Source of the DNA: Streptomyces qinglanensis
Lineage (GTDB): Bacteria; Actinomycetota; Actinomycetes; Streptomycetales; Streptomycetaceae
NCBI RefSeq assembly: GCF_900111245.1
Contig: NZ_FOGO01000001.1
Coordinates: forward strand, 558,001 to 622,000
Direction: 5' to 3'
DNA: 64,000 nucleotides
Positions 58,955-64,000 of this stretch are shown one piece after another. Every line of letters begins with the position of its first letter. Position 1 is the stretch's first letter. The position numbers and the translations under genes were made by a program. The notes below the pieces were generated by a model. It was not told the DNA's origin. It worked only from the letters and a program-made list of their open reading frames with translations, and searched no databases.

Positions 58955-60379
58955 ATGAGGGACAGAGCGCGGGGCCTGGGGAAGGGCGTGCGGAACCTGC
59001 CCCGCGCGCTGCGCGAGGACCTGTTCGGCTGGGGCGGCACTCCGCGAGGGCGGACGGAGTCGGGCGCCGGAAGCGTGAGCGGCTGGCTGATCTGGCGGCC
59101 GATCGTCGTCCTCGTCACGTCGATGGTCGCCTTGGTCGTCGCCATCTTCCACATCAACATGCTCACCGGCGGCCCCTTCCGGATCTTCGGCGCTGCGGAC
59201 GCGGTGCTGTTCGGGGGTGCGCAGGCAGCCGCGCTGGTGCTGGCCGTCTTCCGGCCGGTGATGGCCTGGTGGGTGGTGACCGTCACCATGGCGGTCATCG
59301 CACTGGCCACCGGTCACGCACCGCCCCCGTATCTGCGGCAGTCCCCGTGGACGGTGCCGGAAGTGGTCTGCCAGGCGGGGGTGCTGCTGCTGCTCGCGCT
59401 GCGCAGGCGCCCCCGGGCGGCGCTGGGGGCACTGCTGCTGACGGTGCTGAGCGGTGTGCTGTGCGCTGTGGCGAACAGGCAGTTGCTGGGGCCGCCCGCG
59501 GTCCGCGACTTCCCCGTGGACGTCCTCGTCCTGACGCTGGCCGTGGTGGTCGGCAGCGCCCTGCACGGCCGCCAGGCAGCGCGCACCGAACTGGTCGTCC
59601 AGGAGGAGCGGACCGCCGAGGAGCGCACCCGGCGCACCCTGCTGGAGGAGCGCAACCGCATCGCCCGCGAGCTGCACGACGTGGTCGCCCACCACATGTC
59701 CGTCATCTCCATCCAGGCGCAGGCCGCGCCGCATCTGACGGAGAACCCCTCCGAGGAGCTGCGCGAGTCGCTGGCCGGGATCCGGCACAACGCCGTGGAG
59801 GCGCTGGCCGAACTGCGCCGGGTGCTGGGCGTCCTGCGCTCCGAGGACGCGCTCACCGACCGGCACGCGCCGCAGCCCACCCTGGAGCGGCTGCCGGAGC
59901 TGGTCGCCAACGTCCGGACCGCCGGACTCACCGTGACCACCCGGATCAGCGGCGAGCCCTGTCCGCTGGCTCCGGGCGTCGAGCTCTCGGTCTACCGCAT
60001 CGTGCAGGAGGCGCTCAGCAATGTGCTGCGGCACGCGCCGGGGGCCGAGGCGGAGGTGGAGATCGGCTACCGCCCCACGGAGGTGACCGTGCGGGTGGTC
60101 AACAGCGGGCCGGTTCCGGGCAGTACGGCACGAGCAGGGGCCGCTCCGAGCGCGCCCGGAGCGGGTCACGGGTTGCCCGGAATGCGCGAACGGGCCGCGA
60201 TGCTGGACGGCACGCTGCGGTCCGGGGCGACGCCGGACGGCGGCTGGCGGGTGGTGGCGGCACTGCCCCTGTCCTCCCCCTCAGGTGCCGCCGGGACCAC
60301 TCAGACAGCCGAGACCGCCCGGAGCGCCGAGACCGCCGGGGCGGCCCGTACCGCCGAGACCGCCGAGGACCCTTCGTGA
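58955..60379 (+). CDS. DesK-like sensor histidine kinase
   Basis: Two-component kinase of 474 residues. Four to five membrane segments run from residue 45 to 200 (WRPIVVLVTSMVALVVAIFH; VPEVVCQAGVLLLLALRRRP; VDVLVLTLAVVVGSALHG). A coiled coil (ELVVQEERTAEERTRRTLLE) leads to the HisKA_3 box with histidine in ARELHDVVAHHMSVISIQAQ, then an HATPase with YRIVQEALSNVLRHAPGAEA and GHGLPGMRERAAML. The last 25 residues are a TAET/SAET repeat encoded by degenerate GCCGAGACC units. It overlaps its cognate regulator by four bases (GTGA). Confidence 0.93.
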   Translation: MRDRARGLGKGVRNLPRALREDLFGWGGTPRGRTESGAGSVSGWLIWRPIVVLVTSMVALVVAIFHINMLTGGPFRIFGAADAVLFGGAQAAALVLAVFRPVMAWWVVTVTMAVIALATGHAPPPYLRQSPWTVPEVVCQAGVLLLLALRRRPRAALGALLLTVLSGVLCAVANRQLLGPPAVRDFPVDVLVLTLAVVVGSALHGRQAARTELVVQEERTAEERTRRTLLEERNRIARELHDVVAHHMSVISIQAQAAPHLTENPSEELRESLAGIRHNAVEALAELRRVLGVLRSEDALTDRHAPQPTLERLPELVANVRTAGLTVTTRISGEPCPLAPGVELSVYRIVQEALSNVLRHAPGAEAEVEIGYRPTEVTVRVVNSGPVPGSTARAGAAPSAPGAGHGLPGMRERAAMLDGTLRSGATPDGGWRVVAALPLSSPSGAAGTTQTAETARSAETAGAARTAETAEDPS

Positions 60380-61059
60380 CCACGATCCGCGTACTGCTGG
60401 CCGACGACCAGAAGATGGTCCGCCAGGGCTTCACCGTGCTGCTGGACGCGGAGCCGGACATCACCGTGGTCGGTCAGGCGGTCGACGGGCTGGAGGCGGT
60501 GGAGCGCACCGCCGAACTGGCGCCAGACGTCGTGCTGATGGACGTGCGGATGCCGCGGCTGGGCGGTATCGAGGCGACGCGCCGCATCACCGAGTCGCGT
60601 ACCGGCGGCGCCGCGGACCCGAAGGTCCTGGTCCTGACCACGTTCGACCTGGACGAGTACGTCTTCGAGGCGCTGCGCGCCGGGGCCTCCGGGTTCCTGC
60701 TCAAGGACGCCTCGGCCGCCGAACTCGCGGACGCCGTCCGGGTGGTGGCCCGCGGGGAGGCGCTGCTCGCGCCGAACCTGACCAAGCTGCTGATCGAGAA
60801 ATTCGCCGGGATGCCGGACGGACCGGGTGGGGGCCGGCTCAAGGAGCGGGTCGCCGATCTCACCGAGCGCGAGACGGAGGTGCTCGCGCTCGTCGCACGC
60901 GGACTGTCGAACCTGGAGATCGCCGGAGAGCTGGTGGTCGCCGAGCAGACGGTCAAGACCCATGTGAGCCGCGTCCTGGTCAAACTGGGCCTGCGGGACC
61001 GCACCCAGGCCGCGGTCTTCGCCTACGAGACGGGACTGGTGCGGCCGGGCCGCCTTTGA
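60376..61059 (+). CDS. NarL/LuxR-type response regulator, partner of the upstream kinase
   Basis: Response regulator of 227 residues. The receiver has VLLADDQKMVRQGF, phosphoacceptor Asp56 in VLMDVRMPRLGG, and lysine in FLLKDASA; the LuxR helix-turn-helix is DLTERETEVLALVARGLSNL plus EQTVKTHVSRVLVKLGLRDR. GTG 60376 overlaps the kinase stop codon, so kinase and regulator form a standard coupled pair. A strong hairpin follows. The regulated genes are not evident; the upstream acyltransferase is the nearest candidate. Confidence 0.95.
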   Translation: MTTIRVLLADDQKMVRQGFTVLLDAEPDITVVGQAVDGLEAVERTAELAPDVVLMDVRMPRLGGIEATRRITESRTGGAADPKVLVLTTFDLDEYVFEALRAGASGFLLKDASAAELADAVRVVARGEALLAPNLTKLLIEKFAGMPDGPGGGRLKERVADLTERETEVLALVARGLSNLEIAGELVVAEQTVKTHVSRVLVKLGLRDRTQAAVFAYETGLVRPGRL

Positions 61060-61080
61060 GGGCGCCCCGCGGCACGCGAC

Positions 61081-61111
61081 CGCGGCCCGGTGTGTGGGGC
61101 ACCGGGCCGCG
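61081..61111. terminator. Bidirectional hairpin terminator
   Basis: CGCGGCCCGGTG-TGTGGGG-CACCGGGCCGCG: perfect 12-bp stem between the convergent response regulator and subtilisin genes. Confidence 0.88.
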
Positions 61112-61163
61112 GAAGGTGGGGGGTGTGCCGGGTGTCGTCGTCACCCGGCCGTGTTGCGGGGTG

Positions 61164-62378
61164 TCACTCGACGATGTTGAGCAGCAGGTTGGGCGAGCCC
61201 TGCCCCGGGTTGCCGACGACGTCCTCGGAGGCGCCGTCGGTCAGCGCCTTGGAGACGGCTTCGGGGGTGGCGTCCTTGTGGCCCGAGAGGTAGACCGCCG
61301 CGGCGCCCGCGACGTGCGGGGAGGCCATCGAGGTGCCGGAGATGGTGTCGGTGGCGTCGTCGCCGGTGTTCCAGGCCCCGGTGATGTCGACGCCGGGCGC
61401 GTACAGGTCGAGCGCGTCGCCGTAGTTGGAGAAGCTCGCCTGCGCGTCCTTGTTGTCGGTCGCACCGACGGTGAGGGCTTCCTTCACCCGGGCGGGAGAG
61501 CTGTTCCCGGCGTCCGAGGACTCGTTGCCGGCCGCCACGGCGAAGGTGACGCCCGCCTTGATGGAGTTCTGCACGGCCGTGTCCAGCGCCTCGTCCGCGC
61601 CGCCGCCCAGCGACATGTTGGCGACCGAGGGCGACTCGGCGTTCTTGGTGACCCAGTCGATACCGGCGACGACCTGCTCGGTGGTGCCGGAGCCCTGGTC
61701 GTCCAGGACCCGGACGGCCACCACGTCGGCCTTCTTCGCCACGCCGTGCGCCTCGCCCGCCACGGTGCTGGCGACGTGGGTGCCGTGGCCGTTGCCGTCC
61801 GAGGCGTCGTCGTCGCCGTCGACCGCGTCGAAGCCGCTGGTGGCCCGGCCGCCGAAGTCCTCGTGGGTGGTGCGGACACCGGTGTCGATGATGTAGGCGG
61901 TCACGCCCTCGCCCGCGCTGTCCGGGTAGACGTACTTGTCGTCCAGGTTCAGCTCGGGGGTGTCGATGCGGTCCAGCCCCCAGGAGGGCGGGTTGGCCTG
62001 CTCGCCGGTGACGGTGTGCTTCTGGTTGGCGTAGACCTTGTCCACCGCCGGGTCGGCGGCCAGCTCCGCGGCCTCGCTCGCGGACATCTTCGCGGAGTAG
62101 CCGTTGAGGGCCTTGGTGAAGGTCCTGCGGACCTTGCCGCCGTGGTCGGAGATGACCGAACGGCCCTTCGCCGCAGCCGCTTTGGTGCTCACGGCCGACT
62201 TCTTCATGGTGACGATGTAGCTGCCCTTGACGGCCTGCGCCGAGTGCGCGCCGAGCACGGTGCCGTGCGCCGGAGCCTCGGGGGACGCGTTCGCGGGGAG
62301 CGCTGTGACGGTGCCGACCGCTGCCGCGGCCACTGCGGCCGAGATGCCGAGGGCGACTTTCCTGCGCGTCACTGCCAT
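61164..62378 (-). CDS. Secreted subtilisin-like serine protease (S8)
   Basis: Extracellular protease of 404 residues. Signal peptide: MAVTRRKVALGISAAVAAAA, then VGTVTALPANAS with an ANA-S cleavage site. An inhibitor-I9-type propeptide follows (SYIVTMKKSAVSTKAAAAKG ... VYANQKH). The mature domain has the catalytic aspartate in AYIIDTGVRTTHEDF, histidine in GNGHGTHVASTVAG, oxyanion asparagine in AAGNESSD, and serine in SGTSMASPHVAGAA. Length and order fit proteinase-K-type subtilases of Streptomyces. AGGAGG is ten bases upstream of ATG 62378, and a good promoter precedes it. The TrmB/LuxR-type regulator gene lies directly upstream on the same strand. Confidence 0.95.
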   Translation of the reverse strand: MAVTRRKVALGISAAVAAAAVGTVTALPANASPEAPAHGTVLGAHSAQAVKGSYIVTMKKSAVSTKAAAAKGRSVISDHGGKVRRTFTKALNGYSAKMSASEAAELAADPAVDKVYANQKHTVTGEQANPPSWGLDRIDTPELNLDDKYVYPDSAGEGVTAYIIDTGVRTTHEDFGGRATSGFDAVDGDDDASDGNGHGTHVASTVAGEAHGVAKKADVVAVRVLDDQGSGTTEQVVAGIDWVTKNAESPSVANMSLGGGADEALDTAVQNSIKAGVTFAVAAGNESSDAGNSSPARVKEALTVGATDNKDAQASFSNYGDALDLYAPGVDITGAWNTGDDATDTISGTSMASPHVAGAAAVYLSGHKDATPEAVSKALTDGASEDVVGNPGQGSPNLLLNIVE

Positions 62379-62430
62379 GGGGAGGGTTCCTCCTCGTGTG
62401 GGGGGTGCGCATGTGGGGTGCGCGATCGGC

Positions 62431-62460
62431 ACGCTAGAGGCATGGTCACGAGCAGGACAA
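62431..62460 (-). promoter_or_regulatory. Promoter of the subtilisin gene
   Basis: On the minus strand TTGTCC (62460-62455) and TAGCGT (62436-62431) are 18 bases apart, close to the Streptomyces housekeeping promoter pattern, leaving a leader of about 45 bases before ATG 62378. The gene therefore has its own promoter even though the regulator gene is upstream on the same strand. Confidence 0.7.
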
Positions 62461-62506
62461 GGGTTCGACGTGCCGCCCGCCCGAAGAGCAATTGCCCAAG
62501 CGGTGG

Positions 62507-63559
62507 TCATACTTGGCGATTCGGGCGCGGCTCGGATGTCCCCGCCTGCGGAAGCCAGCCGAGGCTCGCGGCGCGCATCCCGAGCTGGAACCGGGTCGTC
62601 GCCCCCAGCCGGCCCATCAGCCCGTGCAGCCGGCGCTGGAAGGTCCGGTAGCTGATGCCGAGTTGCCGGGCCATCACCTGGTCGGTCATACCGGTGGCCA
62701 GCAGGGCCAGCAGCTTGGCCTCCTGTGCGGTCGGACCGTCCGGGGCACCGGGGCTGCGGCCCGCGAGGTACTCCGAGATCGGCAGCGCCCGCCCCCACAG
62801 CACCTCGAAGAAGTCGCACAGCACCTCCAGCAGCCCGGAGGGGTGCACGACGACACTGCTGGCCAGCTCGTTCGGCGCGGCGCGCAGCGGGATCAGCGCC
62901 ATGCAGTCGTCAGCGATCAGCATCTTCGTCGGGGTGTCGGCCATCACCCGGGCGTCCTCGCCCAGTTCGGCCGCCGCGCCGATGTCCGTGTCGAACCGGT
63001 GGGAGGTGGTGAGCCCGTCGGTGTCGTAGATGACCCGGTAGTTGACGCCGCGCCGCAGCATCTGGGCCTGCACCGGCATCATGCCGGTCTTCGGGTCCAG
63101 CCGGTCGGGGTCGCTGTTGGCGTAGGGCGGCCGGTCGATGCCCCGGATCTCGGCGCGCGCGCTGCGCTGGAGCTGGTCGACCTGGCGGATCACGGCGGCC
63201 CGCCCCGTCACGATCTCCACCAGTTCCAGGGGGTCGCGGCCCGCCGCCTGGGCACGGAACCGCGCGGCCAGGTGCTGGATGTGCCGCCGCGTACGGTGGA
63301 TCTCCTCCTCGCGGGCGAGCAGCAGCGACTCGAAGGCGATCTCCGGCGCCACCGGCAGATAGCGCTCGGCGCCTCTGCTCCCCCGGTCCGCGGGGAAGCG
63401 CCCCACGAGGTTGAGTCTCTCCAGCGCGGCGAGCGCGGCCCGCACCCGCGCGGCTCCCACTCCCGCCGCTGCCCGCAACTCGCTGACGGTCACGGCGCCG
63501 TCCACCAGTGCCTCGTAGACCTGCTGCTGGACAGGGTCGAGATCAAGAGCCTCCAACAT
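62507..63559 (-). CDS. TrmB/LuxR-type transcriptional regulator
   Basis: Regulator of 350 residues. Residues 1-70 are a TrmB-like winged helix (DPVQQQVYEALVDGAVTVSE; ARVRAALAALERLNLVGRF); the middle is a phospholipase-D-like or sensor region typical of this Streptomyces family (EIRGIDRPPYANSDPDRLDP; MLIADDCMALIPLRAAPNEL); the C-terminus is a LuxR helix-turn-helix (GPTAQEAKLLALLATGMTDQ; LGISYRTFQRRLHGLMGRLG). ATG 63559 has AGGA eight bases upstream; an ATG nine bases earlier is possible. It may control the adjacent subtilisin gene or the divergent DUF6153-like gene; no target is proven. Confidence 0.9.
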   Translation of the reverse strand: MLEALDLDPVQQQVYEALVDGAVTVSELRAAAGVGAARVRAALAALERLNLVGRFPADRGSRGAERYLPVAPEIAFESLLLAREEEIHRTRRHIQHLAARFRAQAAGRDPLELVEIVTGRAAVIRQVDQLQRSARAEIRGIDRPPYANSDPDRLDPKTGMMPVQAQMLRRGVNYRVIYDTDGLTTSHRFDTDIGAAAELGEDARVMADTPTKMLIADDCMALIPLRAAPNELASSVVVHPSGLLEVLCDFFEVLWGRALPISEYLAGRSPGAPDGPTAQEAKLLALLATGMTDQVMARQLGISYRTFQRRLHGLMGRLGATTRFQLGMRAASLGWLPQAGTSEPRPNRQV

Positions 63560-63701
63560 GCTGGGCATCCTGTGCGTGGTGGCGAGTTCACGTCAATGAC
63601 CGAACGCCGCCACCGCCTCGTCATATATGCAGGAACCCTGCGAATTCCGACGCGGGACACCGGCGGCATACCCCCGGCGGGCATCCGGCTAGGGTGGCTC
63701 C

Positions 63702-64000
63702 ATGCGACCCATGCTGACCGGCGAGCGCAGGACCGGCGCCCCCAGCATGTGGTGCGGGCACCTACTGCTGCTCGCCGCCCTGCTGTTGGGGCTCGTCAGC
63801 ATGCACACCCTCGGGCACCCCGCCGCCGGACCACAGGAGGCGCCGCAGGCCGCCGCACCTCTCTCCCCGTCCGCGGTCCATGACGGGAGCACGGAACCGG
63901 TCCGGGCCGCGGACGGGGCGGTTCCCCCGGCGCATCCGGCGCATCCGCCCCGCCTGCGGGACGGCGCCACCAACCCGGCGGCCGGGTACGGGGATTCCAC
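63702..64000 (+). CDS. Partial CDS, DUF6153-like membrane protein
   Basis: The reading frame starts at ATG 63702 (MRPMLTGERRTGAPSMWCGH) and runs off the right edge without a stop. One hydrophobic segment (LLLLAALLLGLVSMHTLGHP) is followed by a Pro/Ala/His-rich region. The pattern of a helix ending in GMHxLG-like sequence followed by a His-rich tail resembles DUF6153 proteins of actinobacteria. AGGGTGG lies four bases before the ATG. Function unknown; the family sometimes sits near copper or stress genes, which cannot be judged here. Confidence 0.65.
   Translation, partial: MRPMLTGERRTGAPSMWCGHLLLLAALLLGLVSMHTLGHPAAGPQEAPQAAAPLSPSAVHDGSTEPVRAADGAVPPAHPAHPPRLRDGATNPAAGYGDS

Overview
The window looks like an internal piece of a Streptomyces (or close relative) chromosome. 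GC content is very high, GTG starts are common, genes overlap by ATGA/GTGA, and the order malGFE/malR - PAP2 protein - glnE - glnA2, plus lipB-lipA, is as I remember it from the Streptomyces coelicolor core chromosome. No rRNA, tRNA, CRISPR array, transposase or phage gene was seen. Database searches were not possible, so family names rest on motif recognition.

Layout. 1-2.2 kb: a cut-off gene start, then lipoate synthesis (lipB-lipA). 2.4-6.6 kb: an NsdA-like HTH/TPR regulator, an MFS exporter and a divergent LysR regulator. 6.7-10.8 kb: an orphan sensor kinase facing an MMPL exporter. 10.9-15.5 kb: a choline-to-glycine-betaine operon (aldehyde dehydrogenase, GMC oxidoreductase, APC-type permease). 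15.7-19.4 kb: a Gfo/Idh oxidoreductase, then on the minus strand a PrmC-like methyltransferase, a MerR regulator and an MFS exporter. 19.7-28 kb: secreted trypsin-like protease, response regulator, large secreted GH89 alpha-N-acetylglucosaminidase, a second kinase closely related to the first, and an unidentified membrane protein. 28-33 kb: GlxA-type AraC regulator, a saccharopine-dehydrogenase-like protein, a ferritin-like PF10118 protein coupled to a 2Fe-2S reductase, and a TetR regulator. 33-35.7 kb: an ABC transporter and an orphan response regulator.

35.7-45.1 kb is the maltose/maltodextrin locus. malE, malF and malG are followed by an alpha-glucosidase and a LacI regulator, while a second alpha-glucosidase/LacI pair (the malR-like one) is divergent from malE. 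The two alpha-glucosidases share a 168-bp inverted block with only three mismatches, and the malE-malF gap carries a MITE-like palindromic element. No malK is present; in Streptomyces the ATPase is normally the shared MsiK encoded elsewhere.

45.1-50.7 kb: a PAP2 membrane protein, glnE and a glutamine-synthetase-like gene (glnA2 type). 51-53 kb: a coupled flavin monooxygenase/FMN reductase pair. 53-57.6 kb: an accessory patch of visibly lower GC, with a three-gene operon encoding a small ISFDDEW-type protein (probable AUU start), a DUF6571-like protein and a membrane-anchored protein; next to it are a short XRE regulator and two small genes. 57.7-64 kb: an acyltransferase, a complete DesK-like kinase/regulator pair, a secreted subtilisin with its TrmB/LuxR-type regulator upstream, and the start of a DUF6153-like gene.
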